Origin: Nocardioides sp. SLBN-35
Lineage (GTDB): Bacteria > Actinomycetota > Actinomycetes > Propionibacteriales > Nocardioidaceae
Reading direction: 5' to 3'
Assembly: GCF_006715725.1 (NCBI RefSeq)
Contig: NZ_VFNU01000001.1
Span: 868,001 to 932,000, forward strand
Length of the DNA stretch: 64,000 nucleotides
Shown here piece after piece: positions 45,321 through 53,272 of the stretch. The position numbers and the translations under genes were made by a program. The notes beneath the pieces are model-generated. The model saw nothing but the letters and a program-made list of their open reading frames with translations, searched no databases and was not told where the DNA came from. Each line of letters opens with the position of its first letter. Positions within the stretch are counted from its first letter, which is position 1.

Positions 45321-46058
45321 ATGATCGACCAGCCCGCTCCCCGCCCCCAGCGCTTCACCGGCCGCCGGGTCGTCGTCACGGGTGCCGCCGGCGGCCTCGG
45401 ACAGGTCGTCGCCGGGCTGTTCCGCGCCGAGGGCGCGACCGTGGTCGCCACCGACGTGGTCGCTGCCGACGGTGTCGTGGCCTGCGACCTGTCCGACGAC
45501 GCCGCCCGCGACGCGTTCGTGGCCGACGCCCTCGCCGAGCTCGGCGGCCTCGACGTGCTGTGCAACGTCGCCGGGATCCAGAAGTTCGCCGAGGTCGGCG
45601 CGATCACCGCCGACCTGCTGCGCAAGCACTTCGACGTCAACGCCCTCGCGCCGATCATGCTCGCCCAGGCCTGCGCCGACGCGCTCGTCGCGAGCAAGGG
45701 CAATGTCGTCTCGGTCGCCTCGATCTCGGCCGTGATGGGCCAGCCCTACAACGCGCCGTACTGCTCCTCGAAGGCCGCGCTCCTGCTCGGCATGCGGGCC
45801 CTCGCCGTCGAGTTCGGCACGAAGGGCGTGCGGGTCAACTGCGTGTCCCCGGGCGGCATCGCGACGCCGATGGTCGAGGCCGCGGCCGCCGGGCTGCCCG
45901 CCGACGCCAACTGGGACCTGGTCGCCCGCAGCACCTCGGTCATTCCCGGCTTCATGCCGCCCGCCGACGTCGCGGAAGCACTGCTCTACCTCGCCTCCGA
46001 CGCCGCCGCGTCGGTCACCGGCGCCAACCTCGTCGTCGACCGCGGCGTCGTCTGGTGA
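45321..46058 (+). CDS. short-chain dehydrogenase/reductase (hydroxysteroid-DH-like)
   Basis: 245 residues from the ATG with AGGAGG 5 nt upstream (MIDQPAPRPQRFTG). Classical SDR: cofactor motif VTGAAGGLGQVVAG, structural NVAG, catalytic Ser in VASISAVMGQP with YNAPYCSSKAA. Tyr and Lys of YxxxK fit the YCSSK order. It interconverts an alcohol and a ketone with NAD(P)H. A KstR-like box upstream makes a steroid substrate plausible, not proven. Its TGA overlaps the GTG of the next SDR gene. Confidence 0.9.
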   Translation: MIDQPAPRPQRFTGRRVVVTGAAGGLGQVVAGLFRAEGATVVATDVVAADGVVACDLSDDAARDAFVADALAELGGLDVLCNVAGIQKFAEVGAITADLLRKHFDVNALAPIMLAQACADALVASKGNVVSVASISAVMGQPYNAPYCSSKAALLLGMRALAVEFGTKGVRVNCVSPGGIATPMVEAAAAGLPADANWDLVARSTSVIPGFMPPADVAEALLYLASDAAASVTGANLVVDRGVVW

Positions 46059-46855
46059 GTACTCGCCGGGCCGTCGTCACCGGTGCCGGGCCGCGCTCGA
46101 TCGGTCGTGCCGTCGCCGACGCGCTGCTCGCCGACGGCTGGGGCGTCACGGTCACCCGCCGCGACACCCTCGACCTCGCCGACCGGGCGTCGGTCGCGGC
46201 CTTCGCTGCGTCGTACGCCGAGCAGGCCGACCGCCTCGACCTGCTGGTCAACAGCGCCGGCATCCACCTCGACCTCGGCTCGCGGTGGACCGAGCCACAG
46301 CTGCTCGACGGACACGAGATCCACTGGCGCACGAACTACCTCGGCACCGTCGACCTGACGACGGCGCTGCTCCCACTGCTCCTCGCTGCTGGCGGTGGCA
46401 CCGTGGTGCACGTCGTCTCCCAGCTGCACGAGCGCGGCACCACCGACCAGCTGCTCGGGCGACCGGTCGGCTACGACTCGTGGGCGTCGTACGGCACCTC
46501 CAAGCTGGGCCTGGTCCACCACGCCGCCCTCCTCGCCGAGCGGTACGGCGAGCGGGGGCTCCGCGCCCTGTCCGTGCACCCCGGCGCGGTCTCGACGAAC
46601 ATCGCCGACCGCGGCCTCGAGACCCGCCCGCTGCTGCGCCGGCTGCGCAGCCTCGCCCTGCCCCTCGAGCGGCGCACCCTGATGACGCCCGGGGAGTCGG
46701 CCGCTCACCTGGTCCGGATCGCGACCGATCCCTCGGCCGCATCGGGCTACTACCGCAAGAGCCGGGCCCTCGACCCGGCCCCGGCCGCCGGCGACCTCGA
46801 GGCGCGGGCCGAGCTGGCGGCGGCCACGGAGGCGTGGCTGGCCGCTAGGCAGTGA
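46055..46855 (+). CDS. short-chain dehydrogenase/reductase
   Basis: 266 residues, GTG start overlapping the previous stop (translational coupling). Cofactor motif VTGAGPRSIGRAVA, structural LLVNSAGIHLD, catalytic Ser-Tyr-Lys in HVVSQLHERG and YDSWASYGTSKLGLVHHA. The C-terminus resembles the retinol-dehydrogenase/WWOX-like SDR branch. It probably acts with the preceding SDR on the same compound. It overlaps the convergent esterase gene by 11 bp. Confidence 0.9.
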   Translation: MSTRRAVVTGAGPRSIGRAVADALLADGWGVTVTRRDTLDLADRASVAAFAASYAEQADRLDLLVNSAGIHLDLGSRWTEPQLLDGHEIHWRTNYLGTVDLTTALLPLLLAAGGGTVVHVVSQLHERGTTDQLLGRPVGYDSWASYGTSKLGLVHHAALLAERYGERGLRALSVHPGAVSTNIADRGLETRPLLRRLRSLALPLERRTLMTPGESAAHLVRIATDPSAASGYYRKSRALDPAPAAGDLEARAELAAATEAWLAARQ

Positions 46856-47702
46856 GGGCCTCGGCCAGGAATCGCAGCTGGCCGGGCACCACCCGCCGCC
46901 AGTACCCGACGTCGTGCCCACCCCGACTGAACCCGCCGGCGGGCCGCGGAGCCAGATCGGCGACCAGGTCGCGGGTCGCGGGGTAGAACGGGTCGCCCTT
47001 GCCGCAGTCCACCCGCAGCGGTACACCGGCGAGCGTTTCCTCGCGACCGAAGATCGTCACCCGCGCGAAGTCGGCGGCGTCGTCGTACGAGCCGGGACTG
47101 GTGTCGGCGTACCGGTGCCAGAGCGCGGGGCTCATCACCCCCACGCCCTGGAGCGCGCTGCCCAGCGCCGGCACCAGGTGGAGCGCGCCGAACCCGCCCA
47201 TCGACCAGCCCAGCAACGCGACCCGGCTGGTGTCGAGGCCACGCTTCGCGATCAGTGGCAGGAACTCCTCGACCACCATCGCTCCGGCATCCTCGCCGCT
47301 GCTCCGCTCGTGCCAGTAGGTGTCGCCTCCGTCGACGCTGGCGATCGCGAACGCCGGCATCCCGTCGGCCATCCCGGCCGCAAGGAACCGGTCGAGCGCC
47401 AGGTGCGAGCGCGCGAACGCCGACCGGTGGTCGTTGCGCCGCCCGTGCAGCACCACCACGACCGGAAGCCCGTCCGCCGGCGCGGCGATCGACCACCCGC
47501 ACTGCGCGCCCTTCCGAGCCTGCGACACGAAGCTGCCCGAGGTGACTTCCGTGCCCCCGACGTCCGGCACCGGGCCAGCGGGTCCGTCGTCGGTCCGGTA
47601 CCGGTACGCCGCTCCCGCGCCGCCGAGGGTCACCGCGCCACCGCCGGCGAAGAGCAGTCCGCGGCGGGAGAGGCGGCGAGGTCCGCGGTCACTCGTCGTC
47701 AT
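46845..47702 (-). CDS. Tat-exported alpha/beta-hydrolase (esterase)
   Basis: 285 residues from the ATG of MTTSDRGPRRLSRRGLLF. A twin-arginine signal (SRRGLLFAGGGAVTLGGAGA) directs folded export. The nucleophile elbow is LLGWSMGGFGAL, with late Asp (LRVDCGKGDPF) and His (GGHDVGYW). It resembles the esterase D/antigen-85-like group. Substrate unknown. The start overlaps the end of the TPR gene by 14 bp, so the two are coupled; its 3' end overlaps the convergent SDR gene. Confidence 0.87.
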   Translation of the reverse strand: MTTSDRGPRRLSRRGLLFAGGGAVTLGGAGAAYRYRTDDGPAGPVPDVGGTEVTSGSFVSQARKGAQCGWSIAAPADGLPVVVVLHGRRNDHRSAFARSHLALDRFLAAGMADGMPAFAIASVDGGDTYWHERSSGEDAGAMVVEEFLPLIAKRGLDTSRVALLGWSMGGFGALHLVPALGSALQGVGVMSPALWHRYADTSPGSYDDAADFARVTIFGREETLAGVPLRVDCGKGDPFYPATRDLVADLAPRPAGGFSRGGHDVGYWRRVVPGQLRFLAEALTA

Positions 47703-48450
47703 CGTCGCGCAGCTCCTGCTCGAGGTCGCGCAGTGCCTGCGCGGCCAGGGTGTCGCCACCGGCCGCAGCGAGCCGGAAGTGCTCGATCGCGCCCTCGATG
47801 TCGCCCTGCTCGTCGAGCAGGACGGCGAGATTGTGGTGGGCATGCGCGTCGCCGAGCTCGGCCCCGGCCCGGTACGCCGCCTCCGCCGCGATCGGGTCCC
47901 CGAGCGCGTCGGCGTACAGGTTGCCGAGCGGGAGCATGCTCTCGACCTCGCCCATCAGCATACCGCGCTCCAGCACCGCCCGGCCCTCCTCGACGCGCCC
48001 GGACCGGATGAGCAGACTGCCGAGATCGCTTCGGGCCGAGGCGTACAGCTCGGCGCCGGCGCGCAGGTCGTCCTCCAGGGACGGGTCCCACGAGGTGCAC
48101 CACCGCCAGCAGGCCACGACCGCCGCGGCGGTCGTGTCGCCGGCCGCGGCCGCCCGTTCGGCCGTCTCCAGCGCCTCGTCTCGCCGGTCCAGCTCGCGCA
48201 GCGCGAATGCGACCTGCAAGATCGCGTCCTCGTCGCCGGCCGCCTCCGCGCGTTCGAACGCGGCCAACGCCTCCGGCCAGTGGCCGAGCTCGGACAGCGC
48301 GTTGCCCAGGTTGTAGGAGCCCAGCGCCGAGCCGAGCTCATCGGCCATCCGGAAGCAGTCGATGGCCGCCTCGGTACGCCCCATCTCCGCCAGCTCGCAC
48401 CCGGTCTCGATCAGCGCCTCCTCGTCGGAGGGGTCGACGCTGGGTGGCAT
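47689..48450 (-). CDS. TPR/Sel1-like repeat protein
   Basis: 253 residues from the ATG of MPPSVDPSDEEALIETG. Repeated helical pairs are visible (ALGSYNLGNALSELGHWPEALAAFERA; EVESMLPLGNLYADALGDPIAAEAAYRAGAELGDAHAHHNLAVLLDEQGDIEGAIEHF). It is probably a protein-protein scaffold in the cytoplasm. It ends in an acidic DDDDE. It lies between the LLM oxidoreductase (upstream, 11 bp) and the esterase. Confidence 0.82.
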   Translation of the reverse strand: MPPSVDPSDEEALIETGCELAEMGRTEAAIDCFRMADELGSALGSYNLGNALSELGHWPEALAAFERAEAAGDEDAILQVAFALRELDRRDEALETAERAAAAGDTTAAAVVACWRWCTSWDPSLEDDLRAGAELYASARSDLGSLLIRSGRVEEGRAVLERGMLMGEVESMLPLGNLYADALGDPIAAEAAYRAGAELGDAHAHHNLAVLLDEQGDIEGAIEHFRLAAAGGDTLAAQALRDLEQELRDDDDE

Positions 48451-48460
48451 GCCCCGGAAT

Positions 48461-49309
48461 CTAGCGCCGCAGCTCCGCCAGCGCGTGCAACTGCTCGACA
48501 TAGTGACCCGCCGAGTCCGCGGTGATCCGCACCGAGGCAGCGGTCGCGCCGACCTCCTCCAGCACCCCGAGCGCAGCGGCCGCAGCGTCCGGAGCGGAGG
48601 ACGGGTCGAGGGCGATGTCGGGAGTGAGCACGACCTCGAACCCCTCCGGTACGTCGGCCCGAGCCAGCATGGCCGCCAGCTCGGCCGGCGCGAGGCCGAA
48701 GGGCACCCAGCCGTCGGCGAGCTCGACCGCCCGGCGCAGGGAGCGCGGGGTGCGGCCTCCGATCCAGAACGGGACGTGCGGCTGCACGGCATGGGGCGAG
48801 ACGACCACGTCGGAGAAGGAGAAGTGCGGCCCGTCGTACGACGGCGCCCGGGTCGACAGCGCGGCCCGCAGCGCCCGCAACGCGTCGTCGGCGGCGGCAC
48901 CACGCCCCTCGAACCGCGCGCCGAGCAGCGCGAACTCCTCCTCGAGCGAGCCGACGCCCAGGCCGAGGACCAGCCGGCCGCCGCTGACCAGGTCGAGCGT
49001 GCCGTAGCGCTTGGCGATGGCGAGCGGGTGGTGGTAGCCGAGGACGAGGACCTGGGTGGCGAGCCGGATCCGGGAGGTGCGGGCGGCGAGGTAGCCGAAC
49101 GTGGCGAGCGGGTCCCAGTACGTGCCGCCGCGCTGGGTGGCGATGTCGGCGGGGACCATCACGTGCTCGCTGCAGGTGAGGAAGTCGAAGCCGAGGGTGT
49201 CCGCGGCCTCGGCGATCGCGCCGAGCTCGGCGATGCCGGCGTCGGCCTCCCACGGGGAGAACGACCCCGGCAGCTGCACCACCACGGGGCTGTTGATGCC
49301 GATCCTCAC
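48461..49309 (-). CDS. LLM-class flavin/F420-dependent oxidoreductase
   Basis: 282 residues, GTG start with AGAGG 8 nt upstream (VRIGINSPVVVQLPG). Luciferase-like TIM barrel: CSEHVMVPADIATQRGGTYWDPLATFGYLA, RIRLATQVLVLGYHHPLAIAKRYGTLDLVSGGRLVLGLGVG, WIGGRTPRSLRRA. This pattern is usual for actinobacterial F420-dependent family members. The substrate is unknown. A perfect KstR2-like box lies upstream, shared with the divergent gene, which hints at sterol ring C/D or similar degradation. TPR and esterase genes follow on the same strand. Confidence 0.9.
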   Translation of the reverse strand: MRIGINSPVVVQLPGSFSPWEADAGIAELGAIAEAADTLGFDFLTCSEHVMVPADIATQRGGTYWDPLATFGYLAARTSRIRLATQVLVLGYHHPLAIAKRYGTLDLVSGGRLVLGLGVGSLEEEFALLGARFEGRGAAADDALRALRAALSTRAPSYDGPHFSFSDVVVSPHAVQPHVPFWIGGRTPRSLRRAVELADGWVPFGLAPAELAAMLARADVPEGFEVVLTPDIALDPSSAPDAAAAALGVLEEVGATAASVRITADSAGHYVEQLHALAELRR

Positions 49310-49345
49310 GTCACGCCTCTTTCCTCGTCCGCGTCCGTCTGATAG

Positions 49346-49359
49346 ACCAAGTGCTTGCT
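49346..49359. promoter_or_regulatory. KstR2-like operator between divergent genes
   Basis: ACCAAGTGCTTGCT matches the KstR2 consensus AnCAAGnnCTTGnT at every fixed base. It lies 36 bp before the LLM gene and 40 bp before the divergent gene. A wider arm pair, ACCAAG/CTTGGT, overlaps it. Similar CAAG-CTTG sites are used by related TetR proteins, so KstR2 itself is not certain. Confidence 0.6.
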
Positions 49360-49399
49360 TGGTTATCCGAACCCTACCCCCATCACGCAGGAGCCCGCC

Positions 49400-50191
49400 G
49401 TGACCAGCCCGCTCAACGACAGCCCCCTCGTCTTCTTCTCCTTCGTCACCCTCGAGGGAGCCGGGCCCGAGGAGCATCACGCCTACAACGAGTGGCACCA
49501 GCTCGACCACCGCCCCGAGAACCTCGCCCTGCCCGGCGTCGCGTGGGGCGACCGCTGGGCCCGCCCCGTCGAGTACCGCGGCGGCGTCGCGTCCGACGAG
49601 CACGCGCCGACCGACTACATCGCCATGTACTGGTTCAACGACCCCGTCGAGCGCGGTCTCCAGGAGTGGTCCGACCTCGGCGAGGACTCGTTCCAGTGGG
49701 GCCGCGGGCCGCTCATCCCGGGCGTGCGGCGCAAGCTGCTGTCGTTCTACCGACCCGTCAAGGGGTACGCCGCCGCGTCGGCGCTGGTGTCGCCCGAGGT
49801 GATCCCGTACCGCCCCAACCGCGGTCTCCACCTCACGCTGTCACGGCACGCCGAGCACCACAGCGGCGCCACCCACGAGCACTTCACCTGGCAGGACCGC
49901 AGCCTGATCCCCGCGCTGCTCGACCTCGACGGTGTCGCGGGCGCGTGGACCTTCTCCTTCGCCCGCCACCAGGCGCACCCGTCGCTGCCGCTCGCCACCG
50001 AGACCGCGGACGCGCCGGGGTCACTGCGGATCCGGCTCGTCTACCTCGACCAGGACCCGCTGCCGACCACCGAGGCCATCGAGAAGACCACCGCCGAGCT
50101 GACCGCCGAGCTCAGCGAGGAGGCCGTCGCCTCCGAGGAGGTCCTGCTCAGCACGCCGCTGCGCACGATCATCCCGTGGCAGGACTGGTGA
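49400..50191 (+). CDS. conserved hypothetical protein, dimeric alpha/beta-barrel-like
   Basis: 263 residues from a GTG with AGGAG 7 nt upstream (VTSPLNDSPLVFFSFV). The first part (EEHHAYNEWHQLDHRPENLALPGVAWGDRW) has the xxYNEWHxxDHxPE pattern of EthD/ferredoxin-like barrels; a second similar half (LHLTLSRHAEHHSGATHEHFTWQDR) suggests an internal duplication. No characterised function recognised. It is divergent from the LLM gene with a shared KstR2-like box, so it probably belongs to the same catabolic regulon. Confidence 0.75.
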   Translation: MTSPLNDSPLVFFSFVTLEGAGPEEHHAYNEWHQLDHRPENLALPGVAWGDRWARPVEYRGGVASDEHAPTDYIAMYWFNDPVERGLQEWSDLGEDSFQWGRGPLIPGVRRKLLSFYRPVKGYAAASALVSPEVIPYRPNRGLHLTLSRHAEHHSGATHEHFTWQDRSLIPALLDLDGVAGAWTFSFARHQAHPSLPLATETADAPGSLRIRLVYLDQDPLPTTEAIEKTTAELTAELSEEAVASEEVLLSTPLRTIIPWQDW

Positions 50192-50206
50192 GCACGCCGA
50201 GCGGGA

Positions 50207-53029
50207 TCAGCTGAGCCCGCGCGCCAGCAGCTCGGCGAGATGGACCGGCTCCGCGTCGGGAGCCAGCTCGTCGAGCTGGGTGCGGCACGAGAACCCGTCG
50301 GCCAGGACGACGCGCCCCGGCTCGTCGGCCGACGACCGGACTGCCGGCAGCAGGTTCGCCTCGGCGACCGCGACCGAGACCTCGTAGTGCCCCTGCTCGA
50401 CGCCGAAGTTGCCGGCCATGCCGCAACACCCGGGCACCGTCTCGACACTGGCCCCGGCCCGCTCCAGCAGCGCCTGGTCGGTCGACCAGCCCATCACCGC
50501 GTGGTGGTGGCAGTGCGGCTGGGCGACGATGCGCACTCCGGCGAGCGAGGGCGGGGTCCAGCCCGGCGTACGCGAGAGCAGCTCGGCCAGGGTGGTGGTC
50601 GCCGCAGCCACCGCCGCCGCGTCCTCGCCCGGCACCAGCTCGCGCAGCTCGTGGCGCAGCACCGCCGTGCAGGAGGGCTCCAGTCCGACGATCGGTACGC
50701 CGGCCCGCGCGTCCGCGGCCAGGGCGGCGACCATCCCGCCCAGCCGGCGGGCGGCGCCGTCGAGCTGGCCGGTGCTGATCCACGGCAGGCCGCAGCACTC
50801 CTGCTGGCGGGTGATCCTCGGGTCGTAGCCGGCGTCGCGCAGCACCGCGACCGCCGCCTCGGCGACGCGCGGCGCGAAGTGGTTGGTGAACGAGTCGACG
50901 AAGAGCACGACCGGCGTACCCGTCCCCGCCGCGCCCGCGAACGAGCGCCGGAAGGTCCGTCGCGCGAACGCCGGCATCCGCCGACGCGTGTCGACCCCGG
51001 CCGCCTTCAGCGCGATCTTCCGCAGTGGCGCGAGGTCCATCGACCTGTTCGCGAAGCGCGGCATCGCGGAGCCGACCTTGGCCCACCTGGGCAGCCAGCC
51101 GACGGAGTAGTGCGACCGCGGGCGCAGCTTGCGCTTGTAGGTCTGGTGCAGCACCTCGGCCTTGTACGACGCCATGTCGGTCCCGGTCGGGCAGTCCGAC
51201 GCGCATCCCTTGCACGACAGGCACAGGTCGAGCGCCTCGTGCACCTCGGGCGAGCTCCACGTCGTCGTACTCGACCCGTTGACGATCTCCTGCAGCAGCC
51301 GTGCCCGGCCGCGGGTGGAGTGGATCTCCTCGCGCGTCGCCTGGTACGACGGGCACATCACGCCGCCCGAGCCGCTGTTGTCGGCGCGGCACTTGCCCAC
51401 GCCGGTGCAGCGGTGCACGGCCTGGCCGAAGTCGCCGCCGTCGGAGGAGTACGCGAGCGCCAGCCCCTTGGTGAGTCTGGACGAGGCCGAGTAGCGAAGG
51501 TCGGCCGCGCTCGAGGCGGCCTCGACGAGGATGCCCGGGTTGAGCATGCGGGTCGGGTCGAAGACGTCCTTGACGGCGGCCATCAGGGACAGCGCGGCGG
51601 GGGAGTACATCCGCGGCAGCAGGTCACTGCGCGCGCGTCCGTCGCCGTGCTCGCCGGACAGCGAGCCGCCGAGCGAGGTGACCAGGTCGGCGGCGTCCTC
51701 GAGGAACGCGTGGAACGCCTCGGCCCCGTCGGGCCGGTCGAACGGGAAGTCCATCCGCACGTGGATGCAGCCCTCGCCGAAGTGCCCGAAGGGCATCGCG
51801 GTCAGCTCGTGCCGCGCGAGCAGGTCCTCGAACGAGGTCAGGTAGGTGCCGAGCCGGTCCGGCGGTACGGCGGCGTCCTCCCAGCCGGCCCACGCGGGCT
51901 TGCCCGAGGGCGCGCGCCCGGCGAGACCGGCGCCGTCGGCGCGGATCTTCCAGAGCCGGTCGGCCGTCCGGGGGTCGTCGATCACCTGCGCCGAGACGCC
52001 GAGGCCGGCGGCGGCCAGGAGGTCCGCGCGGCGCCGTACGTCGTCGGGGTCGGTGCCCGACAGCTCGACGAACATCCACGCGTCACCGGCCGGCAGCGGC
52101 GGCACCGCGTTCTCGCCGCGCCGCTCGCGGATCACCTCGACGATGCGCCGGTCCAGGCCCTCGCAGGCGGACGGCTCGAAGGCGAGCACCTCCGGCGTCG
52201 CGAAGCCGGCCGTCGGGAAGTCGGGGAAGCCGAGCACCACCATGATCGCGGCCTTCGGTGCCCGGACCAGCCGGACCGTCGCCTCGGTGAGCACGGCCAG
52301 CGTGCCCTCGGAGCCGACCAGGGTGCGGGTGAGGTCGAAGCCGCGCTCCGGCGCGAGGTGGTCGAGCGCGATGCCGGACACGTGCCGCCCGAAGGTGCCG
52401 AACTCGGTCCGCACGGTCGCGAGGTCGCCCGCGACGACCTTCCGCAGCCGCTCGACGACGTCGCTCCCGTCCGCCGTCGCCACCGGCGCGCCGGCGGCGT
52501 CGTACCCCGTCGTCAGCCCGGACCCGTCCGCGAGCAGCGCCCGCACCGCGCGCACGTTGTGCGACGTCCGGCCGTACGCCAGCGACCGCGCCCCGCACGC
52601 ATCGTTGCCGATCATCCCGCCGATGGTGCAGCGGGTGCTGGTCGAGGGGTCCGGCCCGAACTTCAGGCCGTACGGCGCCGCCGCCCTCTGCAGCACCGCC
52701 TGGACCACGCCCGGCTGCACCACCGCGGTCTCGGCCTCGGCGTCGATCGACACGATCTGGTCCATGTGCCGGCTGAAGTCCACGACCACGCCGGGCCCGA
52801 TCGCGTTGCCCGCGACCGACGTACCCGCGCCGCGTGCCGTGACCGTCAGCCCCTCCGCACGCGCCGCTGCCAGTACCGCGGCCACCTCGTCGGCCGAGCG
52901 TGGGAACGCGACGGCGACGGGCGGGATTCGGTAGAGCGAGGCGTCGGAGGAGTATGCGCCGAGGACCGCGGCGTCGTCGCTGACGTCGCCCGCTCCGTGG
53001 CGCTGGAGCTGCTGAGCGATGCCGGACAC
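50207..53029 (-). CDS. FAD-linked oxidase / Fe-S fusion (D-lactate or glycolate dehydrogenase-like)
   Basis: 940 residues, GTG start (VSGIAQQLQRHGAG). The N-terminal FAD_binding_4 domain (GAGTSVAGNAIGPGVVVDFSRHM; FGPDPSTSTRCTIGGMIGNDACG) and FAD-oxidase C domain (FGHFGEGCIHVRMDF; SGEHGDGR) are fused to a GlcF-like part. That part has two 4Fe-4S motifs (CTGVGKC...CPSY and CLSCKGCASDCP) and CCG domains (QQECCGLPW; VPGCCGMAGNFG). Related proteins oxidise D-lactate or D-2-hydroxyacids and pass electrons to quinone. The substrate is unproven. Confidence 0.9.
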   Translation of the reverse strand: MSGIAQQLQRHGAGDVSDDAAVLGAYSSDASLYRIPPVAVAFPRSADEVAAVLAAARAEGLTVTARGAGTSVAGNAIGPGVVVDFSRHMDQIVSIDAEAETAVVQPGVVQAVLQRAAAPYGLKFGPDPSTSTRCTIGGMIGNDACGARSLAYGRTSHNVRAVRALLADGSGLTTGYDAAGAPVATADGSDVVERLRKVVAGDLATVRTEFGTFGRHVSGIALDHLAPERGFDLTRTLVGSEGTLAVLTEATVRLVRAPKAAIMVVLGFPDFPTAGFATPEVLAFEPSACEGLDRRIVEVIRERRGENAVPPLPAGDAWMFVELSGTDPDDVRRRADLLAAAGLGVSAQVIDDPRTADRLWKIRADGAGLAGRAPSGKPAWAGWEDAAVPPDRLGTYLTSFEDLLARHELTAMPFGHFGEGCIHVRMDFPFDRPDGAEAFHAFLEDAADLVTSLGGSLSGEHGDGRARSDLLPRMYSPAALSLMAAVKDVFDPTRMLNPGILVEAASSAADLRYSASSRLTKGLALAYSSDGGDFGQAVHRCTGVGKCRADNSGSGGVMCPSYQATREEIHSTRGRARLLQEIVNGSSTTTWSSPEVHEALDLCLSCKGCASDCPTGTDMASYKAEVLHQTYKRKLRPRSHYSVGWLPRWAKVGSAMPRFANRSMDLAPLRKIALKAAGVDTRRRMPAFARRTFRRSFAGAAGTGTPVVLFVDSFTNHFAPRVAEAAVAVLRDAGYDPRITRQQECCGLPWISTGQLDGAARRLGGMVAALAADARAGVPIVGLEPSCTAVLRHELRELVPGEDAAAVAAATTTLAELLSRTPGWTPPSLAGVRIVAQPHCHHHAVMGWSTDQALLERAGASVETVPGCCGMAGNFGVEQGHYEVSVAVAEANLLPAVRSSADEPGRVVLADGFSCRTQLDELAPDAEPVHLAELLARGLS

Positions 53030-53095
53030 GGGCTGCAATCTATCGGGCGCGCGGCACGGTCGAGGCGGCGCGGGCCGGGCTTGGACCTCTCGCTT

Positions 53096-53211
53096 GCGCC
53101 GACCCGGCACAAAGTGTCCTCCGAATCGCGCCGACCCGGCAGAAAGTGTCCTCCGAACCGCGCCGACCCGGCAGAAAGTGTTCGGGCGTGCGCACACTTT
53201 CTGCCGGGTCG
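53096..53211. repeat. direct/inverted GACCCGGCAGAAAGTGT repeat array
   Basis: Two 32-bp direct repeats (53096-53127 and 53128-53159) and a third truncated copy (53160-53181) start with GCGCCGACCCGGCA. The third copy forms a perfect 18-bp stem with its inverse (CGACCCGGCAGAAAGTGT at 53164-53181, complement at 53194-53211; 12-nt loop). Two related words, CGAGCCGGGTC, follow at about 53232 and 53263. The array fills most of the 243-bp gap between two minus-strand genes; no gene is seen in it. Confidence 0.85.
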
Positions 53212-53272
53212 ACGTGATCTGCGAGCTACTTCGAGCCGGGTCGGCGGATCTCAGGAGCCCGTTCGAGCCGGG

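Noticed and set aside
53096..53181. Three 32-bp direct repeats considered as a small CRISPR.
   Set aside because: Repeats are contiguous without spacers and no cas genes are near.
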